NCBI GenBank assembly: GCA_017622845.1
Contig: JAGAQJ010000047.1
Coordinates: 1 to 64,000, forward strand
From: Lachnospiraceae bacterium
GTDB taxonomy: Bacteria > Bacillota > Clostridia > Lachnospirales > Lachnospiraceae
DNA: 64,000 nt
Reading direction: 5' to 3'
The position numbers were made by a program, and so were the translations under genes. The number at the start of each line of letters is the position of its first letter. The first letter of the stretch is position 1. A model generated the notes under the pieces. It saw nothing but the letters and a program-made list of their open reading frames with translations. It searched no databases and was not told the DNA's origin. Below are positions 52,714 to 62,966 of this stretch, one piece after another.

Positions 52714-55393
52714 TTAAATCTACCTCCCTTGCCGGTAATGTAAATGTAAACACAGTTCCTGTGGGCTGATTGTCTGATACGTCAATCCCTCCTCCGTGAG
52801 CTGTGACAATGGATTTGCAAAGGGACAGCCCAAGCCCCATGCTTCTGCGGCTGTCCGCAATTTTGTTGGCTCCGCTGTAAAACATTTCAAAGATATGCGG
52901 CTTTTGCTCGTCCGGAATGCCTGGTCCGTTATCGGAAACAGATACCGCAATCCATTTTCCTTCCTTTTTCATGCCGATTTCTATCACAGAACCGGCAGGC
53001 GTGTATTTGATAGCATTATCTACCAGATTGATTAACACCTGAACAATCAGCTTTGCATCAATATAAGCCAGAAGCATCTCCTGTCCGGTACGGACATGAA
53101 TTGTATGCTCCCTGCTTTTCCGGTTGATATGACGCAGCGCCTCCGCGGCTACCTCGTCCATCAGCTCCACCGACCGGGTCAGGTTTACCTGCCCTCCTTC
53201 GATTCTGGTAACAGCCAGCAGATTCTCTACCAGATTGATAAGCCACATGGAATCATCATAAATATCAGCAAAGGTTTGTATCCTCGTTGTGTCATCCATT
53301 TTCTGATAATTTGCCATCAGATTTCCGGCACTCCCTGAAATAGAGGTCAACGGCGTGCGCAGATCATGAGAAATGGCACGAAGCAGATTGGCACGAAGCT
53401 GCTCATTCTTTGCCAGAACCGCTGCTTCTTCCTTTTCTCTGGAATTTCTCATGTTTTCCAGCGCTAATGCACATTCTCCGAGGATGGACAGCATCACACT
53501 TTTCTCAAAGGAATCCAGCGGAATTTCATCCATGCAGATTCCCACTACGCCATACACCCTGCTGTTCTGCCGAATGGCAAGATACAGGCACTTTGCATTT
53601 GCCAGAGTATCCGTAGCAGCTCCTGCGCGCTTATTATTTCTAAGCACCCATTCGGCAACCGCTCTTTCGTTCTCCGTCACCAGTTCTGTCTGTCTGCTGT
53701 CTGCAGTACGGTAAATGCCCGGCTCCCCCACATTCTTCCCATCAGAAGGATAGATAACTAAATCTCTCTTCAGCAGCTTTGTAAGCTGCCCTGCCGTTAC
53801 CCGGAAAATAGCATTTTCGTCCTTCTCTTTTTGCAGAAGCTGGTTTGTTTCCAATAAAATCTTTGTCCGGAAAGCCGCCTGCGCCGACTGTCTGGCATTT
53901 TCCTTCAGCTTCGTTGCAAGGGAGCCGGTAAAAAATGCCACCATAAACATGATGGTAAAGGTAATCAGATAGTCCGGATCGTTAAAATGAAACGTAAAGC
54001 GAGGTATCGTAAAAAAGAAGTTAAATACCAGCACACTCACAACGGAAGTTACAAGCCCACAGAGTCGGTTTGTCGTAATAATGGATGTAACAAGAACCCC
54101 AAAAATATAGACTGCTATGATATTCGCCTCGGTAAATCCAAGAGTGTAAAACGCATAACCAATCAGCGTAGCCGCCAGCAGAACCAGAATGCTTTTTCCG
54201 ATATCCCTTACCTTTACTACCTGGGGAAGCTTTCGTTTCACAGGGCGGTATTCCAATACCGCAGCATCCGGAATCACATGAATATCCATATTGGGCGCTG
54301 CGGCAATCAGCCGTTCCGTCAATGCAGGCTTACTGAATATACTTTTTCTGGTTGCCGTACTGCGCCCAATCACAATTTTAGAAATGCCGGAAAGTCTTGC
54401 AAACTCTGCGATCTGATAAGGAACATTCTCACCATAGGTAGTTTCAATGGCTGCGCCAAGCTGTTCGGCAAGACGCATATTTTCCCGCAGCCTTTTTTTG
54501 TCCTCATCTTCCATAGCTGCTGCGGCCGGAGTTTCTACATAAAGAGCAGTAAAATTTCCTTTAAATGCCCGCGCCATTCTGGCGGCAGTCCGAATAATCT
54601 TCGCATTAGACGGAGAAGATGAAAGACATACTAAAATATGTTCATCCGTATAATAATCGCTTCGGCTTTGAATTCTGGCGCTTTCTGTCAGCAGATTCAC
54701 CCTGTCGGCACAACGTCTCAGGGCAATTTCACGCAGGGCAGTCAGATTTTCCACTGAAAAGAAATTAGCTGCCGCGCGTTTTGCCTGTTCTTCCTGATAA
54801 ATATTTCCGCCTGCCATTCGCTCCAGCAGCTCCGCCGGTTCTATATCCACCAGTTCCACCTGATCCGCCTGATCAAACGCAGAATCCGGAATGCGCTCCC
54901 GAACCATAATTCCGGTAATGGAAGCAACCGTATCATTCAGGCTTTCAATATGCTGGACGTTAACTGTTGTATAAACATTGATGCCCGCGTTTAATAACTC
55001 CTGCACATCCTGATAACGCTTCGCATGACGGCTTCCCTCCGCATTCGTATGTGCATACTCATCCACTAAAATCAGCTGCGGTTGTCTGTTCAATGCAGCA
55101 TCAAGGTCAAATTCATGAAGCGTAATTCCTTCATAGGAAACTCGTTTTGCCGGAATCCGTTCCAATCCTGAAAGCAATGCAGTTGTCTGCGGACGGGCAT
55201 GCGGTTCAATGTACCCGAGAACAACATCCATGCCGCGCTCTTTCGCCTGATGCGCCGCCTGCAGCATAGCATAGGTTTTTCCCACACCTGCGGCGTAACC
55301 GAAAAATATCTTTAATTTTCCTTTCGTTTTTTTTGAAATATCATTATTAATCGCACGCAGCAGCTGATCCGGATTCTGTCTTGGCAGCTCCAT
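52706..55393 (-). CDS. kdpD: Sensor kinase KdpD
   Basis: The potassium/turgor sensor kinase, 895 residues. The N-terminal KdpD domain (about 20-230) has an ATP-binding loop (FFGYAAGVGKTYAMLQAA) and VDEYAHTNAEGSRHAKRYQD. A universal-stress-like domain (about 250-375), four close membrane helices (about 400-500), a GAF-like region, and the kinase core follow: RAISHDLRTPLTSISGSA (H-box), LVDNAIKYTPAGS (N) and DNGPGIPDEQKPHIFEMF (G1). Full-length, unlike the short sensor forms. Confidence 0.95.
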   Translation of the reverse strand: MELPRQNPDQLLRAINNDISKKTKGKLKIFFGYAAGVGKTYAMLQAAHQAKERGMDVVLGYIEPHARPQTTALLSGLERIPAKRVSYEGITLHEFDLDAALNRQPQLILVDEYAHTNAEGSRHAKRYQDVQELLNAGINVYTTVNVQHIESLNDTVASITGIMVRERIPDSAFDQADQVELVDIEPAELLERMAGGNIYQEEQAKRAAANFFSVENLTALREIALRRCADRVNLLTESARIQSRSDYYTDEHILVCLSSSPSNAKIIRTAARMARAFKGNFTALYVETPAAAAMEDEDKKRLRENMRLAEQLGAAIETTYGENVPYQIAEFARLSGISKIVIGRSTATRKSIFSKPALTERLIAAAPNMDIHVIPDAAVLEYRPVKRKLPQVVKVRDIGKSILVLLAATLIGYAFYTLGFTEANIIAVYIFGVLVTSIITTNRLCGLVTSVVSVLVFNFFFTIPRFTFHFNDPDYLITFTIMFMVAFFTGSLATKLKENARQSAQAAFRTKILLETNQLLQKEKDENAIFRVTAGQLTKLLKRDLVIYPSDGKNVGEPGIYRTADSRQTELVTENERAVAEWVLRNNKRAGAATDTLANAKCLYLAIRQNSRVYGVVGICMDEIPLDSFEKSVMLSILGECALALENMRNSREKEEAAVLAKNEQLRANLLRAISHDLRTPLTSISGSAGNLMANYQKMDDTTRIQTFADIYDDSMWLINLVENLLAVTRIEGGQVNLTRSVELMDEVAAEALRHINRKSREHTIHVRTGQEMLLAYIDAKLIVQVLINLVDNAIKYTPAGSVIEIGMKKEGKWIAVSVSDNGPGIPDEQKPHIFEMFYSGANKIADSRRSMGLGLSLCKSIVTAHGGGIDVSDNQPTGTVFTFTLPAREVDLNE

Positions 55394-55581
55394 TTACTGT
55401 ACTCCTTTCAGGGTTACTGTATACCGGTACTTGCATTATACCACATCCTGGCGATTTTCCAATGTCAGCTTTTATACAGTATTCCCGTCTTCCATGTATT
55501 TCATAAAGTTTTCTGCAGCGGATGCTCCTGTTTCTTCTTTTCATATGGCATTTTGTATGAAACAGCAGCATAACTTTTTTC

Positions 55582-55731
55582 CTATTTTCTTAAAACCTTT
55601 TCATCTGTTTCCGTCTGTCTATCTTCTTCCTCCCGGTTTTCCTCCAGAAAAATATCCAGTTTTCTCATAAGAAACCAACCAAAAACAAAAGTTGTCAGCA
55701 CCACTGTCAGTAACAGAAAATCCTGCATCAT
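55582..55731 (-). CDS. Small membrane protein between ktr genes and kdpD
   Basis: An open frame of 49 residues, too short for usual calling. It starts ATG 55731 (a second ATG at 55728) with TTGAGGCGAT upstream, 21 bp after the RCK-protein gene's stop. One membrane helix (LLLTVVLTTFVFGWFLM) is followed by a highly charged tail (EENREEEDRQTETDEK). It may be a subunit or regulator of the potassium channel, like other small membrane proteins of transport complexes. The remaining gap to kdpD (55394-55581) shows no gene. Confidence 0.6.
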   Translation of the reverse strand: MMQDFLLLTVVLTTFVFGWFLMRKLDIFLEENREEEDRQTETDEKVLRK

Positions 55732-55752
55732 ATCGCCTCAAAATCCTCCGTT

Positions 55753-56400
55753 TTATATCCGAAAGCATTTCTGGATATCTTTATTCCTGCCAAGCACCAG
55801 CATCGTATCCTTTGCCTCCATAATCATGTCCGAAGAAACAGAAAGCTCCAGTTTCCCGTTTTTCCGAATTCCCATGATATTAATGCTGAATTTTTTGCGG
55901 ATATCAAGCTGTCCGATAGTCCGGCCCGCCCAATCCTGCGGAACAGGAATTTCAAATATGGCATGTTCTTCGTCCAGTTCGATATAATCCAGAATATGGT
56001 CAGCACTGTAGCGGATAGCGGTCCATTTGGCAAGCTGCTTTTCCGGATACACTACTTCATCCGCACCATTGCGCAGGAGAAATTTTGCCTGTACATCTCT
56101 GGCTGCTCTGGAGACAACCAGCCTTGCACCCAGCTCCTTTAATAACGAGGTTGTCTCCAAAGAACTTTGAAAGTCATTTCCTATGGCAACAATGCAGACA
56201 TCGTAATTGCGGATGCCAAGGGATTCCAAAAACTCCGCATTGGTACTGTCTCCAATCTGAGCGCTGGTTACAAAAGGCAGCACTGTGTCCACCCTTTCTT
56301 CCACATGATCCACCGCCATGACCTGATGCCCTAACTGATTTAAATGTAAGGCAATATGCTTCCCAAACCGCCCCAGCCCGATTAAAAGTATTGATTTCAT
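55753..56400 (-). CDS. TrkA/KtrA-type RCK gating protein
   Basis: A cytoplasmic regulator of potassium uptake, 215 residues. RCK_N (about 1-120) binds nucleotide through SILLIGLGRFGKHIALHLNQ and the acidic AVDHVEERVDT; RCK_C (about 140-215) has LDIRKKFSINIMGIRKNGK and ends LGRNKDIQKCFRI. It lies 17 bp after the channel gene and is the natural partner of that KtrB/TrkH-type subunit. Confidence 0.93.
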   Translation of the reverse strand: MKSILLIGLGRFGKHIALHLNQLGHQVMAVDHVEERVDTVLPFVTSAQIGDSTNAEFLESLGIRNYDVCIVAIGNDFQSSLETTSLLKELGARLVVSRAARDVQAKFLLRNGADEVVYPEKQLAKWTAIRYSADHILDYIELDEEHAIFEIPVPQDWAGRTIGQLDIRKKFSINIMGIRKNGKLELSVSSDMIMEAKDTMLVLGRNKDIQKCFRI

Positions 56401-56417
56401 ATTGTCTGTTTCCTCCT

Positions 56418-57752
56418 TTATCCAACTGTAATTTTCTCCTGCGGCAGTCTTGACGGCGTTTTCCTTGTACCGGATAATGCAGCAAAAATCAATGTGAGTC
56501 CTCCGACCCGCCCAAGGAACATCAGCAGTATTAAAATAAGCCTTGACAAAATACCAAGCTCTGATGTAATTCCAAGCGACAATCCCACTGTTCCTACCGC
56601 AGAAGCAGCTTCAAACAGGCAGTCAAGCATAGGAAGTCCTTCTGTAATGCTGATAATCAGCCCGCCAAAAAAGAACAATACAAGGTACATCAGTAAAATT
56701 GTTGCTGCATTTTTTACAACATTGCCGTCAATCCGCCGTCCGAAAAAACAAGTATCCTCCCTCCGGCAGAAGGTAGAAACCGCCGTGGCCAATAAGACGG
56801 CAGCCGTTGTCGTTTTCATTCCTCCGGCAGTAGAACCAGGGCTGCCTCCAATCAGCATCAGCACAATGATAATCCATTGCCCCGCTTCACTGATTTCTGT
56901 CAAATCAACAGTATTAAAGCCTGCCGTCCTCGGTGTTACTGCCTGAAAAAGAGAGGTGAAAGCTCTCTCTTTGGGTTCAAGGGAAGAAAATTCATAAAAA
57001 TAAAAATATATGAATGGGGCAGCCAGCAAAATTACAGTTGCCGAAAGAATTACCTTGCTCTGCATCCTGTATTTATGAAGATGCAATCGGCTTGTCCGAA
57101 TATCATCCCATGTCAAAAAGCCAATGCCGCCCACGATAATCAGCATCATTACCGTCAGGTTAATGACCGGCTGCGACGCATATCCAGTCAGGGAAGAAAA
57201 AGGCGTTTCCGTTCCCATCAGGTCGAACCCTGCATTGCAGAACGCAGATACCGAATGAAACAGCGCCATCCAAAATCCTTTTATTCCAAAGTCCCTGCAA
57301 AACACGGGAGCCATGGCTGCGGCTCCTGCCAATTCAATAAGCATTGTAATCTTTACAATAAAATTCGTCAGCCGGACAATACCGCCCACCTTAGGAGCTG
57401 CAATCGCCTCCTGCATGGTACTGCGCTGCATTAGGGAAATTTTTCTTCCTGAAATCATCGCAAAGACAGCCGCTACAGTAATTACCCCCATGCCGCCAAT
57501 CTGAATCAAAAGCAATATTACAAACTGTCCGAAGGACGACCAATACGCTGCAGTATCATGAACTACAAGCCCTGTTACACAAACAGCGGATGTGGATGTA
57601 AACAAGGCATCAAAAAGCGGTGTCCATACTTCTTCACGGCTGGATAACGGCAGCATCAGTAAAAATGTTCCCAACAAAATCACACCGGAAAATCCAAGAA
57701 TAATCACCTGAAAAGAGGTTAATTTCCTTTTTTTATGAATCCATGCGTTCAT
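56418..57752 (-). CDS. KtrB/TrkH-type potassium channel subunit
   Basis: A 444-residue membrane protein with eight or more helices and four P-loops of the Trk/Ktr/HKT superfamily, such as TSTSAVCVTGLVVHDTA, SAFCNAGFDLMGTETPF, AVTPRTAGFNTVDLTE and AASAVGTVGLSLGITSE, each with the filter glycine. It imports K+, probably driven by Na+ or membrane potential, with the RCK protein encoded next. An AT-rich direct repeat upstream (57835-57857) suggests control by KdpE. Confidence 0.93.
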   Translation of the reverse strand: MNAWIHKKRKLTSFQVIILGFSGVILLGTFLLMLPLSSREEVWTPLFDALFTSTSAVCVTGLVVHDTAAYWSSFGQFVILLLIQIGGMGVITVAAVFAMISGRKISLMQRSTMQEAIAAPKVGGIVRLTNFIVKITMLIELAGAAAMAPVFCRDFGIKGFWMALFHSVSAFCNAGFDLMGTETPFSSLTGYASQPVINLTVMMLIIVGGIGFLTWDDIRTSRLHLHKYRMQSKVILSATVILLAAPFIYFYFYEFSSLEPKERAFTSLFQAVTPRTAGFNTVDLTEISEAGQWIIIVLMLIGGSPGSTAGGMKTTTAAVLLATAVSTFCRREDTCFFGRRIDGNVVKNAATILLMYLVLFFFGGLIISITEGLPMLDCLFEAASAVGTVGLSLGITSELGILSRLILILLMFLGRVGGLTLIFAALSGTRKTPSRLPQEKITVG

Positions 57753-57834
57753 ACACGCTGCGCTCCTTTACATCTCTTTATCCTGTCTTTATATTAAAAC
57801 GGATTTCGTAAAGAGAGCAAAAGAATATATGCGT

Positions 57835-57857
57835 CTGTATTAAGACTGTATAAAGAT
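57835..57857 (-). promoter_or_regulatory. Candidate KdpE site before the Ktr genes
   Basis: On the minus strand TTTATACAG and TTAATACAG stand as an 11-bp-spaced direct repeat, preceded by ATC. A similar string, ATCTTTATATAC followed by TTTTAAG, lies before kdpF (62591-62609). OmpR-family proteins such as KdpE bind such repeats. Confidence 0.4.
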
Positions 57858-57904
57858 ATCCGGCTTTGACAAGGGAACATGATTTTTTGCCTGCTATGTT
57901 CATA

Positions 57905-58516
57905 TCAGTTCTTCAAAATGCCATCCAGCATTAGATTTACTTCCAGAACATTTACGGTTTCTTCCCCAAAAATACCTAAAAATCTGCCTTTCTTGCATTT
58001 ATCAATCATCTCCCTGACTGCATCCTCTGTCATATTATTAGCCTTCGCAATTCGTGCCACCTGATACTCTGCCGCTGCCGGCGAGATATGCGGGTCAAGT
58101 CCGCTTCCGGAACAAGTCACGAGGTCGACCGGAACTGCAGTCCCATCCATATCGGGATTCGCGGTCTTAAGCTTTTCTGCACGTTCTGCCACCAGTTCTT
58201 TGTATTTCCCGCTTGCAGGAGATAAATTGGAGGGAGATGCATACATCAGCATATTTCCGTTTTCGTCCTTATAGGTGGAAATGTCCAGGTTCATAATACG
58301 TCCCCACATATGAGCATCGTCCGTATATTGCTGTCCAAGCAGCTCGCTGCCGTATTTTTTTCCGTCTACTTCTATCATGCTGCCATTTGCCTTGTCGGGA
58401 AAGATAAGCTGTGCCGCCACGGTCACAATACCAGTATAGAAAATTCCACATACCACCGTAAATATAAGAAAAATCGTCAATGCTTTCGGCAGTGTTCCTT
58501 TTATTTCTTTCATCAT
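57905..58516 (-). CDS. kdpC: Potassium-transporting ATPase subunit C
   Basis: KdpC, 203 residues. A single N-terminal membrane helix (ALTIFLIFTVVCGIFYTGIV) is followed by a soluble domain with the conserved VTCSGSGLDPHISPAAAEYQ and ARIAKANNMTEDAVREMID. It completes the KdpFABC pump, stabilising the complex. ATG 58516 is 11 bp after the kdpB stop. Confidence 0.95.
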   Translation of the reverse strand: MMKEIKGTLPKALTIFLIFTVVCGIFYTGIVTVAAQLIFPDKANGSMIEVDGKKYGSELLGQQYTDDAHMWGRIMNLDISTYKDENGNMLMYASPSNLSPASGKYKELVAERAEKLKTANPDMDGTAVPVDLVTCSGSGLDPHISPAAAEYQVARIAKANNMTEDAVREMIDKCKKGRFLGIFGEETVNVLEVNLMLDGILKN

Positions 58517-58527
58517 CGTAACCTCCT

Positions 58528-60597
58528 TTATACGAATCCGGTCATAACCAGAAAAATATCAATCAGCTTCACAAAGATAAAGGGAGCTGCCAGACCACCC
58601 AGCCCATAAATCAGAAGATTCCGTGAGAGCAGCTTTCCTGCTGAAACTTCCCTATACTTCACACCCTTCAGCGCCAGCGGAATCAGGGCAATAATAATCA
58701 ATGCGTTATAAATAATTGCAGAAAGCACTGCGCTCCGGGGTGAGTGAAGCCTCATAATGTTGAGTGCTGACAGTCCCGGATAAAGCCCCATAAACAGCGC
58801 CGGGATTATGGCAAAATATTTTGCCACATCGTTAGCTATGGAAAAGGTTGTCAGGCTGCCGCGTGTCATCAGAAGCTGCTTGCCGATACGGACGATTTCA
58901 ATAAGCTTCGTCGGCGAAGAATCCAAATCCACCATATTTCCGGCTTCCTTTGCCGCCTGCGTTCCGCTGTTCATTGCAACTGCCACATCTGCCTGCGCCA
59001 GTGCCGGCGCGTCGTTGGTACCGTCTCCGGTCATGGCTACCAGATGACCCTTTGCCTGAAAATCCCGAATCATGGAAAGCTTGCCCTCGGGCGTTGCTTC
59101 CGCTAAAAAGTCGTCAACGCCTGCCTCTGCAGCAATCGCTGCAGCCGTTACCGGATTATCTCCTGTAATCATAATGGTTTTGATACCCATTTTCCGAAGA
59201 TCGGCAAATTTTTCCTTTACACCCTGCTTGATAATATCCTTTAAATAAATTACGCCGAGAATTCTATGGTTTTTGGCTACAACTAACGGCGTACCGCCTT
59301 TCTGTGCAATCTCTTTGACAACCTGACTGCATTCTTGGGAATACCTTCCGCCTGCCGCCGTGACATAGGACTGCATAGCATCTGCCGCACCCTTACGAAT
59401 TTCGCTTCCATCAAAATCTACGCCGCTCATGCGGGTTACCGCCGTAAAGGGAATAAATTTCATGCCTTTATCACTCAGACTGCGTCCGCGAATCCCAAAC
59501 TGCTCTTTTGCCAAAATAACGATACTCCTGCCCTCCGGCGTCTCATCCGCCAGCGAAGAAAGCTGTGCAGCATCAGCAAGCTCCTTTATATCCGCACCAT
59601 CCACCGGAATAAATTCGGAAGCCTGACGATTTCCCAAGGTAATCGTACCTGTCTTATCCAGCATCAGAATATCAACATCTCCGGCTTCCTCAATTGCCCG
59701 ACCGCTCATGGCAAGAACATTCGCCTGATTCAGTCTTGACATTCCTGCGATGCCTATCGCAGAAAGCAGGGCGCCAATCGTGGTGGGAGCCAGACATACA
59801 AGCAGGGCGACCAGCGTCGTTATGGAAGTCGGATTCGGGATTCCTGCCAGCTTCGCTGAAAAATCCGAATACGTATAAAGCGATACAGTAACCAAAATAA
59901 AAATGATTGACAGCGCAACCAGAAATATCTGCAGCGCAATTTCATTGGGAGTCTTTTTCCTTGCAGCCCCTTCTACCATAGCAATCATCTTATCCAAAAA
60001 GCTCTCTCCGGCTTCGCTGGTTACCCGAACTATAATCCAGTCCGATAAAACAGTAGTGCCTCCGGTAACCGCACTGCGGTCTCCTCCCGCTTCCCGGATA
60101 ACCGGAGCAGACTCTCCGGTTATCGCGCTTTCATCTACGGAAGCGGCTCCTTCCACCACCTCACCGTCAGCAGGAATCTGTTCGCCGGCCTTTACAATCA
60201 CAAATTCGTCCTTTTTCAGTGCAGCGGAAGGAATAACCGTAATGCTGTCCTTTTTTTCTGCGGAAGGAATCCTATGGGCGTCCACATCCTTCCTTGATGC
60301 CCTAAGCGAATCTGCCTGCGCTTTCCCTCTGCCTTCTGCAATTGCCTCGGTAAAATCAGCAAACAGAACCGTAAACCACAGAATTACTGCAATTGCCAGC
60401 GTATAACCGCCGGGAGCATCCTTTACGCCAAAAAGTGATACCAGCCAAAGAATACTGGTGAGAATTGCTGAAACAAATACCAGAAACATCACCGGATTTT
60501 TCGCCTGTGTTTTGGGATTTAATTTTATAAAAGAATCTTTTACTGCCCTGCCGAACAACTTTTTATCGGCAAAGGAACTTTTTTGTTTGGTATTCAT
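58528..60597 (-). CDS. kdpB: Potassium-transporting ATPase ATP-binding subunit
   Basis: KdpB, 689 residues, the P-type ATPase subunit of the Kdp pump. It has the actuator motif [20 protein letters not shown], the phosphorylation site [18 protein letters not shown], a nucleotide-binding domain (IRKGAADAM), and the hinge [20 protein letters not shown], then [19 protein letters not shown]. The start is ATG 60597 (MNTKQKSSF), with GGAGGCGG upstream; a frame opening at 60696 would overlap kdpA and add a non-family stretch. Confidence 0.96.
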   Translation of the reverse strand: MNTKQKSSFADKKLFGRAVKDSFIKLNPKTQAKNPVMFLVFVSAILTSILWLVSLFGVKDAPGGYTLAIAVILWFTVLFADFTEAIAEGRGKAQADSLRASRKDVDAHRIPSAEKKDSITVIPSAALKKDEFVIVKAGEQIPADGEVVEGAASVDESAITGESAPVIREAGGDRSAVTGGTTVLSDWIIVRVTSEAGESFLDKMIAMVEGAARKKTPNEIALQIFLVALSIIFILVTVSLYTYSDFSAKLAGIPNPTSITTLVALLVCLAPTTIGALLSAIGIAGMSRLNQANVLAMSGRAIEEAGDVDILMLDKTGTITLGNRQASEFIPVDGADIKELADAAQLSSLADETPEGRSIVILAKEQFGIRGRSLSDKGMKFIPFTAVTRMSGVDFDGSEIRKGAADAMQSYVTAAGGRYSQECSQVVKEIAQKGGTPLVVAKNHRILGVIYLKDIIKQGVKEKFADLRKMGIKTIMITGDNPVTAAAIAAEAGVDDFLAEATPEGKLSMIRDFQAKGHLVAMTGDGTNDAPALAQADVAVAMNSGTQAAKEAGNMVDLDSSPTKLIEIVRIGKQLLMTRGSLTTFSIANDVAKYFAIIPALFMGLYPGLSALNIMRLHSPRSAVLSAIIYNALIIIALIPLALKGVKYREVSAGKLLSRNLLIYGLGGLAAPFIFVKLIDIFLVMTGFV

Positions 60598-60613
60598 ACA
60601 ATAACCGCCTCCT

Positions 60614-62428
60614 TTATGTGATACTGCCGAAGAACTCAGCCAGCGGTCCAAGCGCCAGTGCCGGGAAAAAGCTGAGTGCACCGATAAGCAATACAATGAA
60701 AATCAACAGAAATACAAACATGGCGTTCGTGGTGGACAATGTACCTGCTGTCGCAGCAATTTTCTTTTTCTGTGCCAGATTTCCGGCAATTGCCAGCGTG
60801 CCGATTACCGGCAGGAAGCGGACAAACAGCATAACCAGACCAATACTGACATTCAGGAAGACCGTATTTGCATTAAATCCTGCGAAAGCAGAACCATTGT
60901 TGCCCCCTGCAGAGCTGTATGCATAAAGCAGCTCTGAAAAGCCATGGGCGCCCTCATTATTCAAGCTGTCCATGACAGATGGAACCACTGCTGCAATACC
61001 GCTGCCCACCAAAATACCAATTGGTGTTGCAAGGCAGACGAGCACAGCCCACTTCATTTCATAGGGTTCAATCTTCTTTCCCAGAAATTCCGGCGTTCTG
61101 CCGACCATCAGACCTGCGATAAATACCGTAAGAATTGCAAAGGCAAGCATGCCATAGAGTCCGCAGCCGGTACCGCCGAAAATGACTTCGCCAAGCTGCA
61201 TCATCAGCATTGTTACCATACCGCCAATCGGCGTATAGCTGTCGTGCATGGAATTGACCGAACCATTGGATGCTGCTGTAGTAAACGCCGCCCATGTGGA
61301 AGACGCTGCAATGCCAAACCGGGTTTCTTTTCCTTCCATGTTGCCGCCGGCCTGATTAATCATGGAAATGTTTATAGTACCATCCTGTGCAAGCTGCGGA
61401 GTCGCCATCTGTTCATTGAACGCAATGATACCCAATGCAATCACAAGGCAGATAAACATTGCCATAAAAATTGCAATTCCCTGTTTCTTATTTTTAACAG
61501 CCTTTCCAAAGGTAAAGCATAGGGCGGCAGGAATGAGCAAAATGGAAAGCATTTCAACTAAATTGGTAAATGCGTTGGGATTTTCCAACGGATGCGCAGA
61601 ATTTACGCCCATGAATCCGCCGCCATTGGTTCCTGACTGCTTAATGGCTACCTGACTGGCTGCAGGTCCCATCGGAACAAACTGCTCTGTAATGATTTCT
61701 GCATCAGGGAGCAGGACGCCATCCATCATGACTGTTCCGGCTTCCGTGTCTATTACCGCCTCTTCCAAAATATCTCCCTCTGCACTGACTGCAACAGGTT
61801 CTGCTAAAGCTACCTTTTCCGCGCCTTTCAGGTTTTGAATCACGCCTCCGCCCACAAGCAGCAATGCAATCACGAGATTGAGCGGAATTAATATGTGTAT
61901 GACAATGCGGGTCATATCCACCCAAAAGCTTCCAAGCCCTGTTTCCTTTACTTTTACGAAACCGCGAATCATGGCAAATAAAACAGCAATACCGGTAGCT
62001 GCTGAGACGAAATTCTGAACAGTAAGCCCTAAAGCCTGTGTCAGATAGCTCAACGTGGATTCCCCGGAATATGCCTGCCAGTTGGTATTGGTCACAAAGC
62101 TGGCAGAAGTGTTGAATGCCAAATCCCACCTTACGCCTGGTAATCCCTGGGGATTTCCCGGAAGTACGCCCTGCAGAAGCTGAAGCAGAAATAAGAATAC
62201 CAATCCGATACCGGAAAAAATCAATACGCTTACAGCATATTTTTTCCATGTCATCTGTTCTTCTCTGTCTGTTTTCAGCATCTTATAAATCAGATTCTCG
62301 CAGGGCGTAAGTATTTTTGACAAGAATGTTTTTTCACCATTCATGACCTTTTTTATGTAATTACCCAGCGGAACTGCCAATAAAATCAAAATGGCAAGAT
62401 AAAGAATGTACTGTATCACAGTCATCAT
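60614..62428 (-). CDS. kdpA: Potassium-transporting ATPase subunit A
   Basis: KdpA, 604 residues, the K+-selective channel-like subunit. Pore loops are visible at [38 protein letters not shown], the [20 protein letters not shown] loop and [17 protein letters not shown]. It is longer than many KdpA because of about 35 extra residues (near [18 protein letters not shown]) before the second pore loop, probably an outer loop. Its ATG overlaps the stop of the kdpF frame (ATGA). Confidence 0.95.
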   Translation of the reverse strand: MMTVIQYILYLAILILLAVPLGNYIKKVMNGEKTFLSKILTPCENLIYKMLKTDREEQMTWKKYAVSVLIFSGIGLVFLFLLQLLQGVLPGNPQGLPGVRWDLAFNTSASFVTNTNWQAYSGESTLSYLTQALGLTVQNFVSAATGIAVLFAMIRGFVKVKETGLGSFWVDMTRIVIHILIPLNLVIALLLVGGGVIQNLKGAEKVALAEPVAVSAEGDILEEAVIDTEAGTVMMDGVLLPDAEIITEQFVPMGPAASQVAIKQSGTNGGGFMGVNSAHPLENPNAFTNLVEMLSILLIPAALCFTFGKAVKNKKQGIAIFMAMFICLVIALGIIAFNEQMATPQLAQDGTINISMINQAGGNMEGKETRFGIAASSTWAAFTTAASNGSVNSMHDSYTPIGGMVTMLMMQLGEVIFGGTGCGLYGMLAFAILTVFIAGLMVGRTPEFLGKKIEPYEMKWAVLVCLATPIGILVGSGIAAVVPSVMDSLNNEGAHGFSELLYAYSSAGGNNGSAFAGFNANTVFLNVSIGLVMLFVRFLPVIGTLAIAGNLAQKKKIAATAGTLSTTNAMFVFLLIFIVLLIGALSFFPALALGPLAEFFGSIT

Positions 62429-62517
62429 ACCTGATCATCTCCTTTCATTAAAATGCAGACATACCACAGCAGCATTGCCGCTGCGCATACGCCAAGAACT
62501 GCGATTATAATTTGCAT
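62425..62517 (-). CDS. kdpF: KdpF-like small subunit
   Basis: A 30-residue frame with one membrane helix (IIIAVLGVCAAAMLLWYVCI), then LMKGDDQV. KdpF is a known small hydrophobic subunit that stabilises the Kdp pump and is always first in the operon. The ATG at 62517 has GGAGGAAAAAG well placed, and the stop overlaps the kdpA start. Its size and place support the call; sequence conservation in KdpF is low. Confidence 0.75.
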   Translation of the reverse strand: MQIIIAVLGVCAAAMLLWYVCILMKGDDQV

Positions 62518-62590
62518 ATCTTTTTCCTCCTTTGCTGGAAATATAATAGTTCTTTTTTTCTAAAAACGGTGTTAGGCATTTGGGGGCAGC

Positions 62591-62609
62591 CTTAAAAGTA
62601 TATAAAGAT
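62591..62609 (-). promoter_or_regulatory. Candidate KdpE site before kdpF
   Basis: ATCTTTATATAC with TTTTAAGG (minus strand) matches the motif before the Ktr genes at about 17 of 23 positions. A possible -10 (TATATT) lies about 50 bases downstream, before kdpF. Confidence 0.35.
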
Positions 62610-62800
62610 TAAAACCACCCAAAAAGCCATGCCATTGGAAAAACAACAGCAACGGTACTGATGCATACGCAGATTAACACAAAGACCGGCATTCCTACAA
62701 AGACGGAAAGGAATCCAAGAAACGGATGCCTCCATAGAAACCGCTCTGCTTTTACATCAAATTTGCGTTCAAATTTTTGGATTGATTTTGAGATATGCAT
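62609..62800 (-). CDS. Small membrane protein upstream of kdpF
   Basis: A 63-residue protein with a basic N-terminal half (KSIQKFERKFDVKAERFLW) and a long hydrophobic C-terminal half that could form one or two membrane helices (PFLGFLSVFVGMPVFVLICV, then AVVFPMAWLFGWF). It is read in the same direction as kdp, 92 bp before kdpF, with GGAAGTG before its ATG. The family is unknown. It may belong to the potassium operon or be separate. Confidence 0.55.
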   Translation of the reverse strand: MHISKSIQKFERKFDVKAERFLWRHPFLGFLSVFVGMPVFVLICVCISTVAVVFPMAWLFGWF

Positions 62801-62941
62801 AACCCTTCACTTCCTTTTCATCTCTGTGCAATAAGCATATACCACAGAAAATTAAAAAAGGAAAAGGGTATGGAAGTTGAGATTAAGATGTTGTAAAAAT
62901 AAGAATCCATAGAAGGTAATAATACAAAAAAATGATAATAC

Positions 62942-62966
62942 AAAAAGGCACTTACCGTGCCCCTTT
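62942..62966 (-). terminator. Terminator of the cobD gene
   Basis: On the minus strand GGCAC pairs with GTGCC around a five-base loop, followed by five T. The stem touches the cobD stop codon. Confidence 0.75.
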
